Shown: piece by piece, positions 52,870-62,359 of the stretch | How positions within the stretch are numbered: position 1 is the stretch's first letter | Layout of the letters: each line of letters begins with the position of its first letter | NCBI GenBank assembly: GCA_020744425.1 | Contig: JAGMUV010000021.1 | Span: 1,116,001-1,180,000, forward strand | Source of the DNA: Dactylonectria macrodidyma | Lineage: Eukaryota; Ascomycota; Sordariomycetes; Hypocreales; Nectriaceae | Length of the DNA stretch: 64,000 nt | Direction: 5' to 3' | Notes under the pieces: model-generated | The model's input: the letters and a program-made list of their open reading frames with translations, nothing else | The model's database searches: none | Told to the model about the DNA's origin: nothing | Program-made: the position numbers and the translations under genes

Positions 52870-53427
52870 GAGTAGTGCTATTCGGGCTGTATGATATTGC
52901 TATCCGGGCTGTATTAATCACATGACCACGTAATTTTTCAACTGCATTCAGCCAATGCTTCCCATCACACCAAAATTACAGTGTCAGTAGGAGGATATGA
53001 ATAATGTCAAGCAGTTCAATTGAAATCTACCAGCCCGCGGGCCCGGCTACGGCCAAATCGTTGAAAAAATGCATTTCCGTCGGTCTGACTAATGTTCCGG
53101 CTGATTGGCGTGTCAATTGAAGCTATCGCGACCGTGCAATTGAGGGCATTGCAGCCGCGAGGGTGGTGTTGTAAGGCAGCCGCGACTGCGTAATTGAAGC
53201 TATCGCGATACCTTCAATTGCAAGGAATAGGGTGATGTTACAAGGTCTGGAATGATAGAAATTGCTCCCCGGTATGCCAGAGTTGTAAGCGAGGGTGGTC
53301 ACGTGGGTACAGGCCTTTCCCGATATGGCTAGACTAATCAGGTTATGTAATAGATTTCCTCTTTAGGCAAGCGGATTTTTCAACACAGCCCGGATAGCAA
53401 TATCATACAGCCCGAATAGCACTACTC
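52870..53427. mobile_element. hAT-type MITE, 558 bp, 8-bp TSD
   Basis: TIRs of about 43 bp begin GAGTAGTGCTATTCGGGCTG and are perfect apart from the last bases. Each arm has an internal repeat (GCTATTCGGGCTGT, GCTATCCGGGCTGT). The 8-bp target duplication TTTTCATA is at 52862-52869 and 53428-53435, as expected for the hAT superfamily. There is no transposase; the interior has CAATTGAAG-type repeats and TATCGCGA-like motifs near 53120-53220. Confidence 0.88.
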
Positions 53428-53496
53428 TTTTCATAAACCTCTGATACACGGTGTCACACCTATCAACTGTTGAGACTGCGGCCCGGTCTCAACAGG

Positions 53497-53585
53497 CTCG
53501 GCTTTCTAGCAAGCCGGTCTCGAAGACTCGGCTCTCTAGCAAGCCGGCCTCGAAGACCCGGATCCCTTGGGATCCGGTCTTGGGA
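53497..53585 (+). repeat. 30-bp tandem repeat, each unit a hairpin
   Basis: Two close copies of a 30-bp unit starting CTCGGCTTTCTAGCAAGCCG, and a third, diverged unit (CCCGGATCCCTTGGGATCCGG). Each unit folds on itself (GGCTT/AAGCC; GGATCCC/GGGATCC). It could lie in LINE or LTR leader sequence; the role is unknown. Confidence 0.75.
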
Positions 53586-53589
53586 GAAC

Positions 53590-54727
53590 CTTATCATAGC
53601 TATGAGGGCACCCTTACAAATAGAGCTGCTACAAGCCCTCAGTTAGATAGAAATCAAGGGCTTCTACATACATCACAAATGCACCCTTCCTTTCTGATGC
53701 AACAGCAGCTGCGCTCTCACTCAAGCAGCCCTGTCAACAATCCGGACAAGAATATATACGCGGTATTTACGATTTGATTCAGGAGCTGCGGGAAGATGGA
53801 AATGTCGTGAAGGTTCTGTGGCTACGCTCACGTGGCGAGAACAAGCTTCTCAAGCATGCCAAGGAGGAGGCTCGGAAGGCGACACAGTAAGGAGCCCACC
53901 CCGAAAAACAGCTCCCCAGCATGCAGTCGACAACACTCAGAATTGCACGATCGAAACTCAACATGAACAGAGCGATGCCGGAAAGAGTTGGCAAACACTC
54001 CAAACGCATAGATGCGGCACTGCCGGGCAAACACACGAAACAACTCTATGACCAGCTGTTATGGAAAGAAGCTAATGTGCTCGCTCAGCTCAGAACGGGC
54101 ACGGCGAGACTGAACGAATATCTCTCCTACATTAAAGCAGTACTATCGGACCGGTGCGATTGTGCACAAGCGAGAGAGACAGTTGAACACTTCCTCTTCC
54201 GATGCCGAAAGTGGACCGTATGCCGTTCGGAAATGCTTCAGTGCACTGATACCCGACGAGGCAATATTTCCTTCTACCTTGGAGGGAAGTCACCGTCAGA
54301 CGACCAAAAATGGACGCCAAACATGGAGGCCGTTCGAGCGATAATCCGATTTGCATTGGCCACAGGCCGCCTCGATTCAAGCTAGCTACGGAGACAGACG
54401 TTTCCCTATCAACCCCCTTATAACCTTACCATTTCAACTTCACCACACCCTCAACCCATGCCAAAATAGTGAACACCGCTTCAGCCGCCGTAGATAGGAC
54501 ACTGAACACTTGGAGAATTGGCTTCAAGCTAGTTTGCCGTTACTACCAACCTATGGGGACCCGCAGAGAAGAAGGAATACACGGCAGGCAAAGGAAGTAT
54601 AAGCAATAAGAGGACTCAATATGGGCTGAAGGAGACCATGACACAATTTGGGCAATGTACGTGTATATTTTGTAATTAGTGCCCTTTCGGCTCTAGTGCC
54701 GCCGGGCGTAATAAGTTGTATTGTATT
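53590..54727 (+). mobile_element. Tad-like LINE, 5'-truncated
   Basis: Contains the end of ORF2 and a 3' UTR of about 340 bp with GCCCTTTCGGCTCTAGTGCC and a tail of TTGTATTGTATTAAG-type sequence near 54715, as in fungal Tad/LINE elements. RT and endonuclease parts are absent. Confidence 0.75.
53665..54385 (+). pseudogene. LINE ORF2 C-terminus (RNase H end and distal domain)
   Basis: One frame reads ASTYITNAPFLSDATAAALS, then QQSGQEYIRGIYDLIQELRE, DGNVVKVLWLRSRGENKLLK. These match the RNase H end of Tad-type ORF2. After a TAA at 53888-53890 it continues with NRAMPERVGKHSKRIDAALP, LAQLRTGTARLNEYLSYI, CDCAQARETVEHFLFRC (a CCHC-like Cys/His segment) and WTPNMEAVRAIIRFALATGR. TAA would be CAA before C->T. 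The usual second part of ORF2 is complete to its natural stop at 54385. Confidence 0.8.
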
Positions 54728-55271
54728 AAGCATACATATCATAGATGGATCAAGGAGTGTAGAAGGCCTGATGAGACTTCTGCGAGAGACAGAACAACGC
54801 GCTGAGGGGGAGCAGAGAAAGAACGACAGGAGGAGCGACAACGCGCCGAAGCGCCAGAGCAACAAACCCAGCACACGACACTCGACGAATACATCGCCGC
54901 CTGCCATTCCCTTGCATTCTCCACCTTTACCATTGAACTGAACCCGAAATTGACCTCGAGGGGTCCCATCACCGATCCGCTAAACAAATGGCGTCCCAAA
55001 AATCTACAACCGGACCGGCTTTCTTCGCCAACAAAGGATCACGTTCAGCACGCTCTACGACGCCTTCCCTACCGATAGTCGCGTTTTCGGGAACCGATCC
55101 TTCCTAGCCGGCTTAGAAAACAGGATCTTAAAGCGCAAGATAGCAGACTAGAAGACGCCCGGCGAGACCGATCCCATCACCTTCGCGCGGCCGCAAGCGG
55201 TCCGAAGTTGGTTCTGGCAGCCCTGCGACTCCCAGCGACCAAAACCCTAGAGAAGAGATGCTCTCTTTTCA
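54728..55271 (+). pseudogene. Relic of a fungal coiled-coil / protein-kinase-like gene, N-terminal part
   Basis: Across several frames the DNA reads a Gln/Glu/Arg-rich coiled coil (RETEQRAEGEQRKNDRRSDN), a TTLDEYIAACHSLAFSTFTI-like block, and then FGNRSFLAGLENRILKRKIA. This is the order seen at the start of a repetitive ascomycete family whose members carry a kinase-like domain later. Frames change at least three times and stops are present. No kinase motifs are found here. Assigned from memory of the family, so moderate to low confidence. The LINE tail ends just before it. Confidence 0.45.
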
Positions 55272-55392
55272 GGGACTGGACTCTCTGGAGACCAGACCCT
55301 GATTTAGGGACCAGGCCCTACTCTGGAGACCAGTCCCTATTCTGGGGACCAGCCCTTACGGGGACCAGTCCCTACTTTGGAGTCCAGGTGTT
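55272..55392. repeat. Degenerate ~19-20 bp tandem repeat (GGAGACCAGTCCCTA)
   Basis: About six imperfect copies of GGGGACCAGTCCCTACTCTG-like units (GGAGACCAGACCC, GGGACCAGGCCC, GGAGACCAGTCCC, GGGGACCAGCCC, GGGGACCAGTCCC, GGAGTCCAGG). Each unit is partly self-complementary (GGGAC/GTCCC). Confidence 0.75.
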
Positions 55393-55614
55393 CCTGGGCA
55401 TGGGAAGCGCGCAACCAGCTCGCCTCCGCGCGTGGGTCAGCCCGGAAGCCCACCCCAACTGCCTGTTCTGCTTGCTGCTGCTTGTTCGCATGGCACGAAG
55501 GTGCGAAGATCCAGCCTGGCGTTCCCGCGCGATTTTGGGCGATTGTAGGGATACCAGAAAGCGGAAAGAACGGACAAGGAATGCGAAGAAGTCGCGGTAG
55601 CAAAAAAAAGTCGT

Positions 55615-56982
55615 TCAACTTCGCGTCGCGCGCGTGGCCCTCACATTGGGCGTTGCCGCCACTCTTCTTGACTTCCTTGCACTGGTGGTGGAAGTAGATC
55701 CTCGGGCTCCCTTGGTGTCGGTCTTAGGCCCGGTCTTCCTCTCGGTGGTCTGCTCAGGCCCCGCCGCGGCGACGGCCTCGTCGCGTCCACCAACGCGCTC
55801 CCAGTAATCATCAACGTGCTCTTGCGCATACTCACTAACGGCGGCCTCGGGCTCCCACGAGCGCTGCTGGGAGCCGATCCAGGCGACATCGAGGAGGACG
55901 TCGCCGCTGCTTGGGACGAGGTGGTGGCCCTCGACCTGGAGGACATGCCACAGGTCTGGGTCGACAACAGCGCTCTTGCGCCCGCCCTTGACGGTGCGCC
56001 AATATTTGAAGAGAATGGTGCGGGCGTCTTCTTGAACGTTGGCTTCAGGTTCCCAGGTAAATTCGTCGGCGAGGTTCTCTGTCTTCCAGGAGATGCGCAG
56101 CTCAAGGAGAGTATGGTCCTCGGCGGATTGGCGGTGTTCTAGGATCTTGTCGATTTCAAAGATTTCGGAATCGTCTGCCTCGTTGGTTTCGTTGGCGTGA
56201 AGTTCCGGTTTGGCAGTAACCCCCTCTTCGTCTTCCTTTTGTTTGGGAGCAGAAGGAGCAGAGGCTATCGCTTTACCAGTTTCTGCGGGAGGAGCTGCTG
56301 CTGCGAAGTCTACAGGTTCCTCTAGCGACACGGGAGGACACACAATGGAAGCAAGACATGTAAACGCCCTCTCATGGGCATCCGTTTCTTTCACAGAATC
56401 CTGGAGCTGGTTCTCCAGCTGATCGACGGAATCATCCCCGGGCTCTTTGGCATGTTCCTCCTTTTCCGCCCCAACCTTCGTCGCGTCGCTCTTGGCAGAG
56501 ATCTCTCCTTCACCGGCGGCGGGAGTGGAGTTTTCGGGTGCGGGCCCCTCCTTTTGTCCGCCAAAGACGCCAATTAGTCTGCCAAATCCTCCGATAAGAG
56601 AGTGGCCCCGTGTGCTCGCCGTCGCAGGAGTAGCAGCGACGGATGCAGCAACTATGGTCTGCACCTCGATCGCTGATTCTCCAGCCGGGACAGCCGGTAT
56701 GTCCATGGGAGCCATTGGGGCCATCGACGCAGTGGGGGCGACCTCGCTCAGGTGCGTGCTGTCTTGGCCGGTAAGGTCGCGGCATGAAGGGGACTTCGGA
56801 CGCGAGGGAGAGGCAGGAACGATGACGGATCGGCGGAAGTGCGTGGTCTGAGTGGTGGAGGGAGGGAAACTAGCGTCGTCGAAGAGGCAGCTCTTGAAGC
56901 GTTTCGCGGGACGCGCTGACTGGAACATCGGAACGACTCGCTCCTTGGCTGACGCGAGGGTGGTCTCCTTGAGGCAGGCCAT
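55615..56982 (-). CDS. Protein with two chromodomains, 455 aa
   Basis: Chromodomains bind methylated histone tails. The first, at about residues 275-335, reads FEIDKILEHRQSAEDHTLLE then RISWKTEN, FTWEPEANVQED and LFKYWRTVKGG; it keeps the E-I-D-K-I-L start, the Trp of the aromatic cage and the TWEPE turn. The second, at about 345-400, is more diverged: WHVLQVEGHHL, LDVAWIGSQQRSWEPEAAV and VDDYWERVGG. Residues 1-270 are low-complexity and acidic; the end is basic (RKSRRVAATPNVRATRATRS). ATG 56982 is chosen because the open frame begins only with GTG at 56997; an upstream exon is possible. Looks intact. It may be a host chromatin protein; a Gypsy-type integrase origin of the chromodomains is possible, but no other Gypsy part is present. 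Confidence 0.75.
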   Translation of the reverse strand: MACLKETTLASAKERVVPMFQSARPAKRFKSCLFDDASFPPSTTQTTHFRRSVIVPASPSRPKSPSCRDLTGQDSTHLSEVAPTASMAPMAPMDIPAVPAGESAIEVQTIVAASVAATPATASTRGHSLIGGFGRLIGVFGGQKEGPAPENSTPAAGEGEISAKSDATKVGAEKEEHAKEPGDDSVDQLENQLQDSVKETDAHERAFTCLASIVCPPVSLEEPVDFAAAAPPAETGKAIASAPSAPKQKEDEEGVTAKPELHANETNEADDSEIFEIDKILEHRQSAEDHTLLELRISWKTENLADEFTWEPEANVQEDARTILFKYWRTVKGGRKSAVVDPDLWHVLQVEGHHLVPSSGDVLLDVAWIGSQQRSWEPEAAVSEYAQEHVDDYWERVGGRDEAVAAAGPEQTTERKTGPKTDTKGARGSTSTTSARKSRRVAATPNVRATRATRS

Positions 56983-56997
56983 GACTGCCTGCTGCAC

Positions 56998-58664
56998 GTC
57001 GACGAGCTGTGGCGCGTGGTAAGAGCCGCCAAAAAGTCGACGGAGAGGGAGACCAATGTGTTGTTAAGCCGGACTCGCAGCGAAGTGGGCAATAACAAGA
57101 AAATCGATCAAAGCGCTGCAAGCGTAGGTCCTAGCGCAAAAAGAACAGGCAACTTACGAGCGGCAGCGGACCTTGATAGCACGCAAGATCTAGTGATGCG
57201 CATGGCGTAGGAATCAAAGTCAGATACAGATACTCCGTACAGTGGCAGCTAAAAGTCTAATGTAGTAGCTGATAGAGAAAAGTGGCTGGGGGAAATGCGG
57301 CTAAGTGCTCGGTTTTAATTGGATGAGCATAAATGGACACTACTAGGGTATCAGAATATGAACTCTGCCTCCGCAAAAGTGGGGCTTGAACATCATCTCT
57401 AGTAGAGTTCTGAGGTTACAGCATCTGCAGAATCCGAATGTGACAATTGACTCCTTCCTGGGCCGTCAAGGTGGCGAAGCTGCCTCGTAGCCTTGCCGCG
57501 TGTGAGGGTTCGTGGCTCTTGCGGATCTACTGCCCAAGAGAGGAAGTGATGGACTCGTCGTAATGAGACAGCCCAAAAGGCCCGATTGAAGGTCATTCCT
57601 CCAATTAGACGAACAAGCGGTCCCATCCATCCTGTCTCTTCCTCCTGTCTCTTGATGTCTTGTTTTCAGAGTCCTGTCATTATAAGAAACAGAGGGATTC
57701 GCATTAGTCCTCACACTTTCACCCTTGCCCTAGTTAATAGGGAGTTAGTGTTATAGCGCAAGCTACTTAAATTAAAGACTCTTTAAGGAGGCCGCTTTAG
57801 TTTTATTAAGAGAGGGGGTAGGACTCCTTATTTAATCTTTCAGGCTTTAAATTTTACTATTGTAACATCTCTGTTTAGCTTATCTAATTAGTAAAGGCTC
57901 TTGGCCCTGACTGCCCCAGGACTCTTAACAGCCCTCAGGCTATGTAAAGACACTTTCAGGGTCTAGATCTTCAGCATCTTAGTTTTCAGGCATTTTTATC
58001 TCCTTAAAAGACATACGGATAAGTCTAAATAAAGTCAAAACCCCCTATTTCTAGGGTCTAACCCTGGCAAGGGAGTTAGAGAGGGATAAAATGCCGTCTT
58101 AACCGTCCCTCGTGCACAGCAGAGCGATATTCACATGCGCCGAGGTCCATAAGACATCAGGTAAGTGGCATGCGATGGTCGTCTATCCAGCCTAGGCCGC
58201 ATTTCGACATCCTTTTGCCTCATCCTAGACCTATCAGGCTGCGTTAAGGCAAAGCCACCGCTCGGAAGGCGGAAGACTCCCTAGCGCCACCTCCACTATG
58301 ATAAGGCTTGCGCGTCAGGTCGACCCCTGATATGTTTCCGTCCCAATTAAACAATTGCCTGCACCTTAACGTCAGTATTTAGTATTAAGGTTTATAAATG
58401 TAGAAGATTCACTTGCTTTCTTTTTTTTGCGCGCCTTTTAATAGATCCAGGGCTCTCAAACAGAGCCGCGTCATCCCCCAAATCTAGTCCTCCCGTCTTG
58501 ATGATCCATGCCATAACAAGCCTCCATGCCCGTCATTAAAAGGCTTCACGCGCCTCGACGTCTGAATTACCAATCAGCATCGCACATCAAGAAGTAAATC
58601 ATCCTGCCCATTCGCTCACATTCATTCACACTACCTTCCGCAACCCTTCCAACAATCAGCAGCC
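56998..58664. other. Long spacer, partly AT-rich
   Basis: Upstream of the chromodomain gene a frame reads LIDFLVIAHFAASPA to a TAA at about 57066; this could be an upstream exon or noise. From about 57720 to 58080 the DNA is AT-rich with CTTTAA and AGGG-type words, without an ORF, and may be an old mutated repeat. The last 100 bp is CA/TC-rich leader sequence before the dioxygenase. Confidence 0.45.
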
Positions 58665-59777
58665 ATGAGAATTGCTACCTTTGGCGCCTATGTCGCATTG
58701 GCGTTGCCGATTCATGCCCATCCAGAGGCCCACTCGCACGAGAATGCCAAGCGCGAGGCCGGTCTGGTCGGTCGCGCCACAGGCAAATGTGCTGCCGCAA
58801 TTGAGGCGCGCAAGGTCGAGATGCTGGCCAAACGAGCAGGGCGCTTGCGAGAACGAAGGTTCGCCGAGGGCAAACTAGATGGATCTAGTTTCGCCAAGCG
58901 GAACGAACTCAAGTACACGACCATTCAGAACGACACCTGCGTTTTGGCCCCGGATACCGTCTGGGGCCCATACGGTATCGATGGTGAGATGGTCCGTCAC
59001 GATCTACGCGAGCTGAGCTCCGGCCAGGAGGGCCTTGATTTCTACCTCGATATCGGCCTCATCGACATCGAGACCTGCAACCCGTTGCCCAAGGCCGCCC
59101 TCACCATCTGGAACTGCAATTCCACGGGAACCTATTCGGGCTACACCGGTGTTAACCCCGACACAGTCGAGCTCCTCGACGGGTGGACGAAGAGAAGCGA
59201 TGGTACCACCGACGACGAAACGTTCCTGCGTGGCGTCCAAATCACCGACTCGGAAGGCATGGTTGAGTTCCTGACGTTGTTTCCCGGCTATTATGTATCC
59301 AGAACCACTCATATTCACGTCACGGTTCAGACCAACATCACCAATGGAACTAGCTACTCGGCCAGCGATGTGCAGCACATCGGTCAGCTCTTCTTCGATG
59401 AAGATCTGATCAACTCAATCTATCAGCTCTCTCCTTATAAGGCCCATCTGAGCACTCTAAACCGCACCACCAACGCTGAAGATAGTCTCTATAACACTGC
59501 AAGCTCGGACGGCTACAGCGCTATTATTAGCGTCAGCCAGATCGGCGACACGCTGGCCGATGGCCTCGTTGGATACGTAAGTTGACCTTTTCCAGTTTAT
59601 TAGACAGATACTAACCCTTTCTATTAGATTACTATCGGTGTTAATGCCTCTGCGGCTGGCTTAACTACAACTGGAGGCAGTGTTAATGTCCAAGGAGTTA
59701 TCCCTACGGTCTCTGTGGGCTCTAGCAAGTATGCCGAGGCAACTGCTATAGATAGGGCTGATGGTTATACTTCTTAG
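58665..59777 (+). CDS. Secreted intradiol ring-cleavage dioxygenase, 353 aa
   Basis: Exons 58665-59576 and 59628-59777; the 51-bp intron begins GTAAGT, holds ACTAAC and ends TTAG, and the joined frame has no stop. The family opens catechol rings between the two hydroxyls using non-haem Fe(III) and O2; secreted members are known in plant-associated fungi. Signal peptide about residues 1-18 (MRIATFGAYVALALPIHA), then a His- and Arg-rich propeptide. The core begins TCVLAPDTVWGPYGIDGEMV (a typical first Tyr site) and ends LTLFPGYYVSRTTHIHVTVQ, with Tyr, Arg and the HIH pair. Length is normal. A pogo relic follows its stop within 10 bp or so, without damaging it. Confidence 0.9.
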
Positions 59778-59789
59778 TTGGTTATTCAA

Positions 59790-60181
59790 TCTTACTGGTC
59801 TATTGGGGACATGGAAGATGTCAGATAGCTCAGTTGTCGACCAGTTTGCGAAAGGTGCAAAGGCAATAATGTACCGAGCGGCCCTCTTGGAAGCGGAGGT
59901 GTCTTCACTTCGCAAGGCCAACGAAGCTCTAAGCAAACACCGGAGAGCTAAAAGGACATGCGTACGGTTAGGAGAACCGCTTATTGTGCAAGATGCACAG
60001 GATTTGTTGGATCAGAAAGCTACCGATGAACAGCTGGCTCAGGAAAGGCAGCAAGGTGACAGTGGTACCAAAGCGCGGTGCTGTGGTGTGTGGTAGGCCT
60101 GGGCATAATGCGCGAACTGGCCGAAAGGCAGAGGAATCATCAACTTCATCTACTCCAGACGTAATTGTAGTCGAATTTTAG
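59790..60181 (+). pseudogene. Pogo transposase C-terminal relic
   Basis: Reads FAKGAKAIMYRAALLEAEV, LRKANEALSKHRRAKRTCVR and then, after a frame change near 60080, CGRPGHNARTGRKAEE. These are the coiled coil and zinc knuckle of the same transposase family as copies A and B. The knuckle has lost its first and last Cys. It sits between the dioxygenase stop and the truncated P450. Confidence 0.75.
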
Positions 60182-60237
60182 TGTTATGGCGGTGTATTTG
60201 AGGATAATTGCTGGGTAGTGGTGGAAAGTGCGTCACG

Positions 60238-61811
60238 TTCCATTCACTGGCCGATGTGCCTGGTCCCAAGATCTGTGCGATCAGCCGCATTCCCTACTGG
60301 CTCGCCTCACTCCGAGGTGACGACATTCGGTGGATGAAGAGGTTGCACGACCAATATGGACCTGTCGTTCGCTTCGGCCCGACGGACCTGAGCTACGCAG
60401 CTGGTGAGGCTTGGAACGATGTCCACGGGCCTAAGGTGACAGAGAAAGCACAAGAATTCTCTGTTCAACCTGTCAGCGGTAAGTAAAACGTTAACAGCAT
60501 GGTTCTCAAGCTGTCCTTCAAGTCGAATGGTTTGGCTCACAACAATGACTCTTGGCAGGCGTTCCAAGCATGCTTACTTACGGCTAATACTGAAAACCAC
60601 TCTCGAGCGCGCCGACTCTTTTCGCCTGCGTTCTCAGAGCGTGCCTTGAAGCAGCAAGAGCCTCTCTTCCGGAAATATGTGGATCTTCTTATGTATAAAA
60701 TATCCGAGGTTGGCGAGGATGGGAAGAAGCCTGTGGAGATGACTCAACTACTCAACTATGCAACTTTCGATGTTATGGCCGAGCTCTGCTTTGGGCAGCC
60801 TCTTGACCTACTGGCGAAGAATGAATACAGCCCTTGGGTCAGATCCATCTTTGAGTCACTAAAGATGCTGCCCATTGCCTCTATGGTCAACTACTACCCT
60901 ATCCTGAACGCCATATTCGCTCGCTTCGAGCCAAAGTCCATCACTAAACAACGGGTCACGCACTGCAAGCACTCAGAGGATCGTGTCAACCAACGCCTGC
61001 AAGATGGCTCTGATCAGCCTGATATCTGGAACCTGGTCTTGTCGACCAAGGAGGGCAAGGGACTCACACTCGAGGAAATGCATTCTAATGCCGAGCTCTT
61101 CATACTTGCTGAATCGGAGACAACGGGTAAGTGCACCACTATTGATCGGACACCTAAAAACAACAGTCACTATATTAAGAATGGAGCAAAATGAAGCTTA
61201 TTAAACGCGCATTCATAGCTACACTCTTAAGCGGCTGCGTCTATAACTTACTTACCTACCCTACTAAGATAAACACATTACTTGAGGAGATTCGGGGCCA
61301 CTTCACCCAGGTGGACGATCTTACATTTGAGCGTCTTACCGAGCTGAAATACATGAACGCTTGCTTGAAGGAAGCATTACGCATCTACCCCCCAGTGCCC
61401 ATTGGCAGTCCAAGAGTCGTCCGTCCAGGCGGACAACAGATCCTTAGCAAGTGGGTTCCATCTGAAACCCGCGTGTCAGTTCACCACTGGTCAACATACC
61501 ACTCTGAAGCGAACTTCAAGAATGCCAACACCTTCGCACCTGAAAGATGGTTGAAGACGGATCCCACGTACGCTGGGGACGCCCTGAACGCTCATCAGCC
61601 GTTCGGGTTCGGGCCTCGAAACTGCCTTGGACATAACATAGCCATGCACGAGATGAGACTCATCTTAGCCACGCTGCTCTTCAAATACGACCTCAAGCTT
61701 TGCGAAGAGAGTCGGAACTGGGCAGACCAGAAGTCCTTCGCGCTGTGGATTAAAAAGCCATTGATAATCCACGCGAAGCCGTTGACCACAAAAGCTAGAC
61801 TGAATATCTGA
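60238..61811 (+). pseudogene. Cytochrome P450, 5'-truncated with a 4-bp frameshift
   Basis: Haem-thiolate monooxygenase, microsomal type by family, of the CYP kind common in fungal secondary metabolism. Sequence starts at HSLADVPGPKICAISRIPYW; the membrane anchor (about 40 residues) is missing. Exons: 60238-60478, 60559-61126 and 61219-61811, with introns 60479-60558 (GTAAGT...CAG) and 61127-61218 (GTAAGT...TAG). I-helix: FILAESETTA. ExxR: EALR. PERF-type: APERWL. Haem loop: FGFGPRNCLGHNIAM with the Cys ligand. TTAC is duplicated at 60574-60581 (GCTTACTTACGG); one copy fewer restores the frame into LTANTENHSRARRLFSPAFS. A relic pogo fragment adjoins the missing 5' end. Confidence 0.88.
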
Positions 61812-62359
61812 GGAACTTGGAAGTCTTGGCTACTCTCTTACCAGACATGGATGTCTAGGGCTAACCGTGCAGACGGAATTTCATCCAATATCTGTATATA
61901 AGTGTAAGGGGCGCGCCCTAAGTTTGTTCAACAAGAGGGTTCATTGTATGTGAATTACTCAAAAGACTCCGACTACAAGAAAATGCATCTAGCATGTAGC
62001 TGCATCACAGTATTGCTTGGCTAATAAGATCCATAGATTGCTCCTTTGACCGAAAAAAAACACGCCCAATTGCAAAAACCAAGGCACCTCTCAAGTGAAA
62101 GAGGATTGCAGGGGTGCTAAGCCAATCAGATGCATTAAGGCCCACTTTCGGTGAAAGTGAGAGCCGCCATAAGGATGTAATTGAAGTTGGCGAACGGATA
62201 CCTGCTTCCAAATTGGTAATGCCGGAGTCCAGACCAGGCTGCTAGTAACCAAAGAAGCCTCCGTTACTTGGGCTTATTGGCGTACACCGAATACCTGTGA
62301 CCAAGATTAAATCTTGCTCAAAGTGACAAGCCACGCTTCATCGCAATTGAACGGGGAAC
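61812..62359. other. Intergenic region between P450 relic and methyltransferase
   Basis: Converging 3' flanks; no ORF or repeat recognised. Confidence 0.5.
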
